A program made the translations under genes and the position numbers. Below are positions 25,220 to 37,327 of a stretch of 64,000 bases of DNA, piece by piece. The first letter of the stretch is position 1. Each line of letters opens with the position of its first letter. The notes under the pieces are model-generated. The model ran no database searches and was not told the DNA's origin. It worked only from the letters and a program-made list of their open reading frames with translations. The DNA is from Psoroptes ovis (lineage: Eukaryota; Arthropoda; Arachnida; Sarcoptiformes; Psoroptidae), in NCBI GenBank assembly GCA_002943765.1, contig PQWQ01000029.1, forward strand, positions 496,001-560,000. Reading direction: 5' to 3'.

Positions 25220-26664
25220 TCAAGCATAAGGATTACGTTTCATAAGTTCAATATCAGCATCGACCATTTCTTTGACCAGTTCCTATATATTTGTCCGAAG
25301 AAAAAAAATTAAATGAACATTAGCATCAATTGAATGATTAAGAAAATTTTCTTAAAAAAATATTTACATGGAATGTAATGTTTGGCTTCCAACCAAGTTT
25401 TTTTCTAGCTTTACTGGCATCACCTAATAGGAAATCCTTTGATAATCATAAGAAATTTAGAATTTTTAAGAAATCACAAAGAAACAATTTGATTATTCAT
25501 AATCAAATGAGCATACGAACCACTTCGGCCGGACGAAAATAACGTGGATTCACTTTGACCCGAACAATTCCTGTTTGTTTTTCTCGACCAATTTCATCTA
25601 GGCCAGTGTTTTCCCATCTGGTGATATATGATCGAATGAATTAAACAGGTGAAAATGATTTTGAATACAAACATTATTTCTCTATGGATATGTCGAAAAG
25701 CTTCTTCGACAAATTCACGCACTGAATGTGCTTCACCGGTTGCTATAACAAAATCTTCGGGTAATTTCTGTTGCAGCATCAACCACATAGCTTCAACATA
25801 ATCACGTGCATGTCCCCAATCACGTTTGGAATCAAGATTACCTAATTCAATGTATTCTTGTCGATTTAGCAAAATTTTAGCAACACCACGTGTAATTTTA
25901 CGTGTTACAAATGTTTCACCACGTCTTGGTGATTCATGATTGAATAGGATACCATTCACAGCGAACATATCATAAGATTCTCGGTAATTGACTACAGTCC
26001 AATATGCAAATGATTTCGCCACACCATATGGTGATCTTGGATAGAATGGTGTTGTTTCACGTTGTGGTATTTCTTGTACTTTACCAAACAGTTCCGAAGT
26101 ACTGGCCTGATAAAATTTGATTCGTAATTTTCCATCATCGTCGGTTAAATTAACAGTACGTATTGCATCCAACAATCTTAATGTTCCAAGTGCATCAACA
26201 TTGGCCGTATATTCACTGAGGTCAAACGATACTTTTACATGACTTTGTGCGGCTAAATTATAAACTTCATCTGGTTTAATTTCATGTATCAATCGCACCA
26301 AACAAGTACTATCAGTCATATCACCATAATGCAGTTTCATTGCTACAAATTGAATTCGAAATCAAAAAATTTTGTGATTCATTGAATATGTAAGAAATAT
26401 TCATACATCCTCCTTGATGTGTTGATTTATCACTATAAAGATGCTCGATACGACCTGTATTGAATGAACTTGATCGCCGAATGATTCCGTGAACTTCATA
26501 ACCTTTTTCAATGAGGAATTCGGCTAAATATGAACCATCCTGTGCAAAAGCAAAAAGAGAAACAATTAAAAATGTCTTCAATGACAAATTAATCAAAGAA
26601 AAAATTATTATACTTGACCAGAAATACCAGTAATCAAAGCAATTTTTCTTGATTGTCCATTCAT
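25220..26664 (-). CDS. GMDS: GDP-mannose 4,6-dehydratase
   Basis: Six exons: 26664-26614, 26539-26407, 26342-25673, 25617-25521, 25436-25368 and 25282-25220. All five introns are GT-AG, 55-84 bp, and every join keeps the frame, giving 360 residues (human GMDS has 372). It converts GDP-D-mannose to GDP-4-keto-6-deoxy-D-mannose, the first step of de novo GDP-L-fucose synthesis in the cytosol. It is an extended short-chain dehydrogenase: the Rossmann glycine motif GISGQDG is at residues 13-19 (split by intron 1), the catalytic set T143, E145, Y167, K171 is intact (STSE and PYGVAK), and family blocks RRSSSFNTGRIEHLY, NHESPRRG and KRDWGHARDYVEAMW are present. It ends ELMKRNPYA. A second in-frame ATG lies four bases off the first frame and is not used. 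Appears functional. Confidence 0.95.
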
Positions 26665-28158
26665 TATTTGAAATTTTTGACTTTTGAATATTTTCAATTC
26701 AAAAATATATATTCGAATGTATCCAGAGTTCTGAGATCTGAATCAAATGAAATCAATCAATATTTTATGAAATATTAGATATAATCGATTGATCGGTTAA
26801 TTTCAATTATTTACCATTTAAAACAACAAGAACATTTAAGCAAAAAATATGGGCAGAATTCAGACTTGAATAGAAGACACACAGCTGATTTTTAAAAATT
26901 TTTTGGTACCCGTTCAAAAAGGACGACTTTGCCGTAATATTCCATAATTCAATTATTTCCATTTAATTTTCCAAAAATCATATGTTTTTTTCTTGGTTGA
27001 TGAAACTGAAACTGAAAAAAATGAAATAAATAATTAAAAATTAATTAGTTAAATCAGTGGCAATTATTTTCACCAGTCATAGAGGACAGAAATATTCGGT
27101 AAGTCTGTCATTTCGATAAGGCTATAGATTTTGATATAATTACGTAAAACACACCCACGATTCCAAACTGGTTTGATTATTAAATTTCTCAGTCAAATGA
27201 TTCGATTTCTCGGCCCTAAGTCGCCATATCTTACAGATAAATAATTAAAGATCCAAAGATTGATTGATTGATTTTCATTTATTTATGTTTTTTTTCTGTG
27301 TGTAAATCGTAAATTTACGATTCCGCCACAAAGATTCACTTTGATTTATTCATCAGGATCGTTTTTTGAGATTATTTGAATCATCAATTGAATCTTGACC
27401 ATAAATTTCTTAGAAAAAAATTTCTTTAAGGGCTGAATATATCATTGCAATGTCTTAAGTCTTGGAATTTGGAGCCGAATATATGATAACCGAATTGCTC
27501 GGTTGATAGTTTCAAATGATTCATTCATATTGAATGAATCTCATCAATGTTGAACTGAACAAACATATGTTTGACATGTTTTTTTGAATAGAATTACTTA
27601 GTGATCGATTACTTGGTTCCTTTTTTATTTATTAGCTTCTCAGCAAAAATAAATATATGAATCGGCCAGAAGAATGATCATCATTGTGTCATTTGGATAA
27701 TTTTTTCAGATTTTGCCTTGAATTCTTATTCAATGATGAATTTATGAATCTGTTAGAATATAGAAGAAGAAGAGTCATGATCAATTCTCTCTGGTTACAA
27801 TCATCCAAAGATAAATCCATATGATTATTCGTTTATTTATTCGATTTTGATGGGAAATATTTGCTATGGAAAGTGAAAATTTATATTCGAAGATTATTAT
27901 TATTTAAGATTGAACGTGCTTCTCTGCTCCAATTTTTCTTGCTGAAAATCGATATTATTCATTGAATTTACAATTATTTAATTCAACTTTCAGTCCGAAT
28001 TGATTGATTGAGGAATTTCGGTTCCTTTTTTGGTTCGGTTCCATTCGTATCAATGAATTTGAAATTTCAAATGCCCAAATCAAAATGAATCAAACTGAAA
28101 CAAAAAAATTGTCAAAATGAAAATTTAAATTCGCCGAAAAAAATTATGTTAAATCATA
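26665..28158. other. Upstream of GMDS, no gene seen
   Basis: No hairpin elements and no recognisable coding region. GMDS promoter presumably near 26.7-26.9 kb. Confidence 0.45.
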
Positions 28159-28280
28159 GAGTGATTAAAGTTTTAATTCATAATTTTAAAGTTTAATTTC
28201 GTAATTTTACAATGATAAATCAACATTGAAAATTACGAAATTTAATTTTAAAACTCTGAATTTCAAAACTTTAATCACTG
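28159..28280 (+). mobile_element. Hairpin family B copy 6
   Basis: Form 2. Left end GAGTGATTAAAG (first base changed from C), right end CTTTAATCACTG, then TC. Confidence 0.82.
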
Positions 28281-28578
28281 TCACTAATTAATTACCCGAT
28301 GATCAATCGCGAGTCTATTGATCCCCATTCAATTGCATTATTCGAATTGGAAAAAACGTCTAAGAAAAATATCTGTGATTTTAAGAATTTCAAAGAAATT
28401 CAATTGAAATTTTCTTAAATGAATAAATTGATTTCAAAAGAAATAATTTTGATTTATTTTGAAATTTGACACATAGTAGGAGACATAATAAATTGGTAAA
28501 TATATTCGTATTGTTGTATAACGAGAATGATTAGTGATAATAATAATGATGATAATTATTATGAAATGAAATGAGAGT

Positions 28579-28650
28579 GAGAGAGAGCAAAATTGAATGA
28601 TGTTTGATCGTCCAGAGAGAGAGCAAAATTGAATGATGTTTGATCGTCCA
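28579..28650 (+). repeat. Tandem duplication, 36-bp step
   Basis: The segment AGAGAGCAAAATTGAATG..ATGTTTGATCGTCC occurs twice in a row without a mismatch apart from the length of the GA run. Confidence 0.88.
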
Positions 28651-28986
28651 TAATGTATTGTTTGTGTTTTAAGCAATATAAATATATTTATATATCATAT
28701 CAAAGACAATGGAAAAAGAGTTTAACAAAATTCTTAGTGTTTCGACAATCAATTTGACACTGAGACCCAAAAAGAGGGCCATAATGGGGTCAAAAACATT
28801 TTGAGATAAATGTGTGTGTCTTCATTAGTTAATACACCAATGATCATTCAATAATCATAATTAATATGTTAATTAATCATATAATTAATGAAATAATTAT
28901 AAATATTCATTTGATGATTCATATAAATTACATTCATTTATATATATTTACAACAATTTAATTAAAATTAAAATTAATTGAAACTA

Positions 28987-29068
28987 TTAGATTCTCCGAT
29001 AAGTTCTTACCGATTTTCTCCATAATTCCCTACGATATAATCGGCCAAAAACTTTGCGGACAATCTAA
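28987..29068 (+). mobile_element. Hairpin family A copy 11 (type I)
   Basis: Left arm has TTCTCCG for TGTCCG and TTACCGAT for TTGCCGAT; right arm CTTTGCGGACAATCTAA. TA flanks. Confidence 0.82.
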
Positions 29069-29352
29069 TATAAATTAAATCTGTGTGAAAAATAATTCCT
29101 TATTTGTGTGCGTATGTATGATGTATGGGGTATTAATATTTGGTACATTTGGAAAATAATACAGACAACAAGGCTATTGAACTTGCCAGTGCGATCTTTT
29201 TGCGTCTAGATTTTTTGTTTTTTGTATGATGCATACGATCTTTTCTAAGATATAACAGGGGTCTGGGTCTGAAATTTAAGGTGAAATATTTATTCAAAAA
29301 AAAAAAAAAAAAATAAATAAATGAAATAAATGAAAAGATTCAATATCTAAAT

Positions 29353-29443
29353 TTTGGGTTGTCCCAAAAGTTTTTGCTGTTTTTTATTTTTATTTTTTAT
29401 TTTTTTCATTCGAAAAACGGCAAGAACTTATGGGACAACCAAA
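29353..29443 (+). mobile_element. Hairpin family A copy 12 (type III)
   Basis: Longest type III copy: T-rich loop expanded with TTTTTATTTT repeats, then CATTCGAAAAACGG. Arms GGTTGTCCCAAAAG and ACTTATGGGACAACC. Confidence 0.82.
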
Positions 29444-29646
29444 TAATACCATTGGAAATTATGAACAATTAAGAAAACAAAATCAACTAATCATGATTGG
29501 CAATTGGATATAAAATAATAAAAAAAGAGGAAAAGAGAAAAAATTGAAGCAATTGTCAAGTACATATTTATAATAAATAATTGATAATTTCGTGTTTGTT
29601 TGGTTCCTAAGATCAAAAAAAAATTTACATTTTTATAAATAAAATA

Positions 29647-29769
29647 CAGTTAAATTAAAGTTTTAATTCGTAATTTTAAAGTTTAATTTCATAATTTTAC
29701 CGTTGTAAATTACATTGAAAATAACGAAATTCAATTTTAAAATTACGAATTTAAACTTTTAAATCACCG
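29647..29769 (+). mobile_element. Hairpin family B copy 7
   Basis: Form 2. Left end CAGTTAAATTAAAG, right end TTTAAATCACCG followed by CA. Confidence 0.78.
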
Positions 29770-30016
29770 CAAATAAATTGAAAATTTTATACAATATTAT
29801 TCTTACTTCATAAACTGATTATTTCAATGTTGAATGTGAGAAATGATAATTTATTTAATTAATTGCATTCATTTAACTTTTGCTTACATTATTTCATTGG
29901 CTGGTCACTGTCATTGTTATATATACAAGGTTTAATCTCAAAGGCTTGTTGATTTGTACATTTTAAACTGATTGTTTATTCGTTTTTTTCGGTGTTATTG
30001 GATTCGAAACAAATAT

Positions 30017-30098
30017 TTATGGTTGTCCGAAAAGTTCTTGCCGATTTTTCCAATCATTTTCTACGATATAATGGGCAAAAACTTTGCGGACAATCTAA
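30017..30098 (+). mobile_element. Hairpin family A copy 13 (type IV)
   Basis: Left end worn (TTATGGTTGTCCG); right arm CTTTGCGGACAATCTAA, TA on the right. Confidence 0.82.
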
Positions 30099-30571
30099 TA
30101 TTTATTTATTTAACTCTTTGAATACTATTTTGGGTTTTCTTTTGAAACGAAATCTTGAAAAATTCTTGACCAAGAGTATAACATGTATTTTTGATGTGCG
30201 TGATATATATGAATGTAATTTGATTTCAATTAATTTCAAAGAACAAATGTTTTTGTGTTTTTTGACATTCAAATAAAATGGCAGCTTACATTTAGTTCAA
30301 TATAATTGAATATGTATGAAATTGAAACATTTGAAAATGACTGATGAAAAATTGTTTAAGATGATTGAAACAAAACACTGATATTTATATACACACAGAC
30401 ATACATATTAATGGTTAAATCTATGCAAATATTTTCAATTTTTTTGTACTGTAATTTTCAAATTTTGATTAATGTTCATTGAGTAAATATCACTCATTAA
30501 TTGTAGTGGTGTAAATCGATGATAATCGAATGTTTTAATCTAAGACAATTTTTGACTAGAATAAACGCATC

Positions 30572-33500
30572 TTAGCGAATTAATGCAACATCTTGACGAT
30601 TCGAATCCGGTGGTCTAGATGTCAAATCAATGATAGCTTCACTACGATAATAAACTTGCCGTTGTTGTGATAATGTCGGTTGTTGTTGTTGTCCACTACT
30701 ACCATAACCACCAGCAGCAGCAGTGTTTGAATTTGTTGAATTTAAAGGCACTGAAGAATCATCTTCATCTAATGTTGATTGGCCACGTAATAAATAATGT
30801 GTTGTTGATGATGGTTGTTGTTGTTGTTGATGTCGACCACTTGTCGATGTTGGCCCATTTGATGATGGATAAATATCATTATCGGTCAACACATCATCAT
30901 CGATAATATCATCATCATTGAGCTCCATTGCTGAACGTTGTTCAGATGGACCAACACCCGATTCATCACCTTCATCCAAACAACAACCATCAACATCAAT
31001 AGTATCATTGAGCATATCGTTTGTATCGACACTACTACCACCTATAGGCATTGGTGAAGGTCTTTGACTACCTGGATTACTGTTAGCGGCTGTTTGTGGT
31101 GTTCGTACACCAGTTCCGGCTCCAGTTTGATTAGTGTAATATGATGAAGCACCTCTTCTTAATGAATTAGTATTATATTGTGATTGATGATCGCCTGATG
31201 ATGTTTGTTGTAATTTATTGAGCTGATGTTGAACACAATCAGGATGATGTGGATGTATCATCATGGATGGCTGGCCACCGCCACCACCACCAGCACCAAT
31301 CATACGAGATGTATGTTGTGAATGTCTGTATTGCATTGCTGCTTGAGGATTATCATTCATTATCAACATCGATGCATCGGTCAATTTACTTGGATCCAGT
31401 GGAAGTGTTCGATATTGTTGTTGAGGAGGTTGTTGTTGTTGAAGACGATTACGAAAATGACTTAATGATGGTGGTGGTGGTGGCGGTGGTATCGAACAAT
31501 CTGATGATGATCGTATAGAATCACGTTCAATATTTTGTTGTTGCTGTTGTTGATGATAATAATGATCACCGCCAACTAATGGTGATTGTGTACCAGCGTG
31601 ACCTCTTGCGGTCGGTGAACCAATCATCATTTGTGGTGGTGTCGGTGTATCAGGCGAGTATTTATCGGTAGGATCCAAATGATGTGCAGCACAAATAGCT
31701 CCTCCATTTGGTTGTGCAGTCGGCATTTGCTTTGGTCTTCTTTCAGTTGACGAAGGATACACCAAGTGATGATGAGCAGCAGTTGAAGAATGATGATGCA
31801 TCGGTGCCATATCCATATCGGGTACATAACATCCATTATCTTCTGAATCATAATAACCCATTGTTTGGCCATCATCATCATCGGCAGCGCCACCACCAAT
31901 ATCTGATTTTTGTCTAATAGCATTTGCTGTAACAATTTTACGACATCTTGAACCAGATGATGATGATGTTTGTTCACCATGTTCCAGTGGACATTGACGA
32001 TCCAAAGATGTTATGGTCATCGTACGATCTAAACCGACTTCCATCGATGCTTCCCGTGATCGTCTCAATTTATATTCACGTTTACGTTGTGTTCGTTCTT
32101 CAATTTTACTCCAACATGATATCGCTATCGATGCACACATTCCGAATACCAGTGCACAAAATACGATCAATATGACGACCATATGTTGTGAATTCAAATT
32201 CAATACACCTTTGTTACCTGTTTTTGTGAATGACCCAAAAAAAATTAAACAAAATTAGTTTAATCGTGTGTTTGATTGCCAAGAACATGGTCCAAATATT
32301 ACCTGGTGCACATGTTGTTTGTTTATCTTCATCATAACGATATTTACAATTATCAACACCATCACATTTCAATGCAATATCAATACAGGTGGAATCTTCA
32401 CAATCGAATTCATCCGGACGGCATGTCTCTGCTTTTGGTATTTGGATAAGTTGATTTGATTATCAATCAATTAATCATATCAAATGTAAAATCAAACAAA
32501 AATTTGTGCCAAGCATATTGTCAAAGCGATGCAATCAAAAGCCATTTCAATCAATCAGTCAATCCAATTGATGATCACACCGGGGTAAGCCATAAATGAA
32601 ACAAAGCAAAATAATGGTGCATAAGTGAATTTTGGTCAAAGGTCAATTCATTCATTTCATTCAAAATAAATACCTTTATTCGATAATTCCCGGAAAGCCG
32701 TAAATGTTATCTCAAACTGGACATTGGTTAATGCATCTGGTTTGGCAAAAAATCGAATGTTCATATGATTATCATCCGACCGAACTGGTTCAGCTTGTGT
32801 ACCACAAAATCTTTGTTTACGTGCTAAATCACTGAGTTTTTCACCATAAATATCGATATAATTTGCTTCACAATTATTTGGACTTGTCAATCGATATTCT
32901 TTGAAATTTAGATACATCTATTTAATAGGGGGAAAAGACGAGGAAAAACAGACAATTATTTAAAAGGTTTTCTGGTTCATCCAAAGTCCTTTACCTTATA
33001 ACCAGCTGCAACAGTTATATTCCACATACAATCAATCGGTACATTTTGTGATACAGAATAATTTGTCAACTCCAGCGGTATGTCATGATTTTCTATGGTC
33101 CCACTAACACCGGTCTTGTTAAAACGACATTCATCTGGTGGTTCAGGCCGTTCATCTTTAATAAAATGAAAGGACAATCGATTTAGTCAGTCAATAATTG
33201 ATGTATGAACGTGAATATTGGAAAAATTGGCTTACTTGTCATTTTAATAAATGAATAAACAGCTCTAAAACCTTGATATTCAATACTATCATCCGATACA
33301 AAACGTAAAAACAAGTAACGATCATTCGATATGATATCGCGGGGAAAATCCGGTCCACATAATTTTGCTAACGGTGTTGAATAACCATATGATCCATCAC
33401 GTATTTCAAGATAATCATATGAACAATGTGGTGAATCTTCCAATGAGAATTGATCTCGAAATTCAATACTTATTTGATAACCATGAGGTGCTAATCAAAG

Positions 33501-34370
33501 CATATTGATTAATTGATTAGAAAATGTATCAAACTATGACCTTTTGTGATCGAAATATTTTGACCTACCTTTAATAACTCGTTCACATTCAGTATCATTC
33601 GGATAATTATTTGGATAATTTGGTGAAAAAAATTCTTTATATTTCAAATTACCAACTGTAAAATTATAACAAGGATCATTTGGGTCCTGGGAAATCATTG
33701 CATCGAAATGTGGATCACTATCATCATCTACTATAGATTGTGATGTTATTTGTGAATTTTTTTGTACAAATGAAGATGAATACGAATGATTTTGCTTGGT
33801 TTTCGATTTATGTTTTTTCGATTTCTTCAATTTTTTCATTTCATCTTGAGGCTGTCTTTTCTCGATTAATTTTAGCTGATTTGAATGATGATTGCCGATT
33901 GATGACATAAAGGTTAAAGGATTATTATTGAAATCATCCACATCATCATCAATTAGATCGTTTGGGCCCAATTCGAATGAAGGTAATAGGGATGATGATG
34001 ATTTTGATGATGATATTGATTCTGGTTCCTGTATCAATAATGAAGAAGCTTGTGATGGTGATGGTGGTGGTGATCTTGATGCTTTGATGAATAATAATGG
34101 CTGTGATTGTGATGGCATAGGCGGTGGTGGTGGTGGTGGTAAAATCACTGGACCAAGACTATTGTCTTGTATTGTACCATGATGATCGTGATCGCCACCA
34201 CCACCACCACCAATTACCGTTGAGGTAGCTGATGATAATGATGATGATAATGAAGATTCAAAGGCGGCAGACAATGCCGCATTTCTTTCGGCACTGTTGA
34301 AATCTTTGGCACGAACTAATTCTATTGAATTGAGTTTAAAAGTGATAAAAGAAAAGATCAAATAAATCAT
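30572..34370 (-). CDS. Neto-like CUB-CUB-LDLa transmembrane protein
   Basis: Six exons: 34370-33569, 33490-33236, 33155-32995, 32917-32674, 32428-32303 and 32217-30572. Introns are GT-AG, 77-245 bp; joins keep frame for 1077 residues. Order: hydrophobic N-terminus (IYLIFSFITF, possible signal peptide), a linker of about 200 residues rich in Ser, Gly and Pro, CUB1 (about 234-348, FFSPNYPNNYPNDTEC.. and FCG/LCG-type core), CUB2 (about 362-482), LDL-receptor class A (490-527, six cysteines), a transmembrane helix (about 542-565, VVILIVFCALVFGMC) and a cytoplasmic tail of about 510 residues with Gln, Gly, Pro and His runs. CUB-CUB-LDLa-TM is the Neto plan; Neto proteins are auxiliary subunits of kainate-type glutamate receptors, and Drosophila Neto acts at the neuromuscular junction. 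An in-frame stop lies just before the ATG, so if this start is wrong an upstream signal exon must splice in (an AG near 34320 could serve). Confidence 0.8.
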
Positions 34371-34427
34371 ATATTTTACTGATTAGAAACTTGATTTACA
34401 TGACAATAATAATAACAATTTGTCATT

Positions 34428-34566
34428 AAAGGGTTTCAAAAGTTTTAATTCGTGGTTTCAAAATTGATTTTCGTAGTTTTGAATGCAATTTTGAACGGTG
34501 AAATCACGAAATTCAACTTGAAAATTATGAAAATTAATTTTAAAACTACAAATTAAAACTTGAATA
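34428..34566 (+). mobile_element. Hairpin family B copy 8
   Basis: Form 1 with an internal insertion: the right arm motif is partly duplicated (AATTCAACTTGAAAATTATG then AATTAATTTTAAAACTAC). Ends GGGTTTC and AAAACTTGAA, both truncated. Lies about 60 bp upstream of the Neto-like start codon. Confidence 0.72.
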
Positions 34567-34867
34567 TTATTATTATCATTATTATTGATTATGGTTTAAA
34601 TCTGAATTTTCCTCAAATTCAAATATGAAATATTCTACGTTTTTTAGAAGAGTGTATGTGAAATTTTAATTTAAATGTAAATTTATTTTCCTTGTGGCCG
34701 GTTCTTTTATGCGTGGATAAGTGCCTGCTTGGGTGTATATTAAGATTGCATCAAAATAATATATTTGAATTAAACAATCGACATAAATTCTTTGATTTGA
34801 GTCAAAAACATTGTTGAAAAATAGTTGAAATATTATTCACACATCAACTACAATAATTCAAATGATA

Positions 34868-34948
34868 TTAGATTGTCCCAAAAGTTTTCCACCGATTATT
34901 CAATGATTTTTTAACGATATAATCGGCAAAAATTTTCCGGGCAATCTA
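34868..34948 (+). mobile_element. Hairpin family A copy 14 (type IV)
   Basis: Loop TTCAATGATTTTTTAACGAT; right arm TTTTCCGGGCAATCTA then TT. Confidence 0.8.
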
Positions 34949-35130
34949 TTTTCTATATTCTTGTACCATTCGAAATAATGATGATGATTTAATGTGAAAA
35001 AATTCAAGCCTAAATGACAAATACAGATTCTCCGAAAAATTTTCTGTGCAAAATAATTCAAATAGAATGATTGTTTGTGATAATAATGATAATAATAAGC
35101 AAGCAAATAGTTTTGAATTGAATTTTTCTA

Positions 35131-35210
35131 TTAGGTTGTCCGCAAAGTTTTCGCCGATTATATCGTAGAAAATCATTAAAAAATCGGCAAAAACTTTTCG
35201 GACAATCGAA
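35131..35210 (-). mobile_element. Hairpin family A copy 15 (type IV)
   Basis: TA flanks; left arm TTAGGTTGTCCGCAAAG carries the CGCAAAG mark of type IV, right end CGGACAATCGAA. Confidence 0.85.
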
Positions 35211-35831
35211 TATTTTCGCATATTTTTCATTGAGTTTTCAAGCCGGCCGGTTATTTCTTGTTTCTTTGAATTTTTCTGAAAACTGGGCTTTATCGTTTTC
35301 AAAGAAGATAATCTTAAATGATATTCGCATCTTGAAAAATCATCATGGCCAATGGTGTTTTCGCCAATTTCACTTTCTATGCAAAATAACTGAATTAAAT
35401 TCTGAATTTGACAGCCCAAAGAAAAGAAAAAAATTCAAAGTTACGAAGTAGATGTATTTTTGAAATTTTTCAAATTGTTTCGGGCAGCATGATGTGATTT
35501 ATTCACGTAGGAAGCCAAGAAAATAAATATTTTGAATCATTCAATGCAATGTTCAAAGTTTGGCCACATTCATAAAATATTTATTTATTTTCGAATACAG
35601 ACAATTTATACACATCGATTATGTTCAATTTATCTTTGTTTAACCAACATATATCGATCAATGATTGAATCAATGAGGATGAATAGTATTTTGTTTCTAT
35701 TTTATTTATTTATTCATTAATTGATCCATTCATGTTATTCGGTTGTTGTTTTGATTTAAATAAATGTGAAATGAAAAATCCATTCATCAACTTCTAAACT
35801 TATATTTAAAAAAAGCAAAACTAAACTATTA

Positions 35832-35953
35832 CAGTGATTAAAGTTTTAATTCGTAGTTTTAAAGTTTAATTTCATAATTTTGCAATTGCAAATCAACATT
35901 GAAAACTACGAAATTCAATTTTAAAACTACGAAATAAAACTTTTAAATCACTG
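35832..35953 (+). mobile_element. Hairpin family B copy 9
   Basis: Best form 2 copy: ends CAGTGATTAAAG and TTTAAATCACTG, TA on both sides, 122 bp. Confidence 0.88.
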
Positions 35954-36804
35954 TATTTATATGAAAATTTTTGTCATTCTTCGTTCATTGCATTGTGATT
36001 TGATAACAAAAAAAAAGTTTCACACTTGATTGGCTATCAATGTAATGTAAAATATATAAGCGAAACAAGAAAAAAAGTGTGAAATGTGTCAATAAATAAT
36101 TGCATATCATCTTTACAAATTATTATTCAAACATTGATTCTCTATGAGTGAATACATTATCGAATATTGTTGATCATTTTCTCAAATTTTTCGATTCTTA
36201 TATTTCTTTTATTTATTTTTTTACTGACCATAAATCTTTGAAAAGAATCTAAGACATTTTTTGCCGGGCCAGATTAGATCAGATTTTGCCGGGTATTATT
36301 TTATTTTATCAAATAATTATGTTGAAAGATGATTCACTGAAAATCAACTGATTACTCTTATTATGAGTCTTCTGTCATCATCATTATCATTATTATCACA
36401 ACATTCAATGAATAGATAATGATTTTTGTCAATGAAACCACTGACTAACAATTTCAAATTTTTCTGAGAATGAAATAAGAAACTAAACTCGATTTTATTT
36501 CCTTAGTTAATCAATTGACCAAAACGAATTTCAAGCAAGAATCTTTCAAGAATTTTTGGGAAAATGTGTTGCACAAACTATAGTCTTTCATCTTGAAAAT
36601 GAGAAATCAAAATTTTTTCAAAATTTGTTTCTGATTAGTTTGTCAAATTTTGTCAATTTCAAGCAATCAATTGGTCGATTTCAAGGAATTTCGAAGAATT
36701 CAAAGCATAAATATCTTTAAGCCTGTCATCTTAATTCTCACAATATCATATGACGATACTACATGGCTGAAATGTTGTTCATTATAATGTTCATCATTAT
36801 ACTA

Positions 36805-36885
36805 TTAGGTTGTTCGATAAGTTCTTGCCGATTTTCTCATCATTTCTTGACGATATAATCGGCCAGAACTTTTCGGACAACTCTA
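36805..36885 (+). mobile_element. Hairpin family A copy 16 (type I)
   Basis: Left arm TTAGGTTGTTCGATAAG, right arm CGGCCAGAACTTTTCGGACA, end CTCTA. Confidence 0.84.
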
Positions 36886-37327
36886 TATCTTTATTTCTTC
36901 AATATATGCAAAATAATATCATGTGTCACTTGGGTTTTTTGGGAAAATTGAATTTTGATTTGAATTATTTGAAAATGGAAAAACACTTACTTGTTTGATA
37001 ATGATAATGAAATGGCTGAAACACAACGGTCGTCGTAACCATTATCAAAAGGTATCCGATCGTTCGGTGTAAAATTGCTGATATTGATATATTTTAAATG
37101 GAATCATTTCACATTTCAATTTCCGCAAGTCGAATTCAAATTGAATTTTGAAATTTTAAATTTTGGAAATGGAAAACAGGAAAAGTGAAAAATAGAAAGG
37201 GTTAAAATGGAAATGAAATTAATTGAATGAATTGAATCAATGAATGAAGAATAATAAGAAGAATATTCAAATTAGTTTATCTTAAAAGTATTTTTTAAAG
37301 AAATTTAAATTCACATAAGACATTCTT

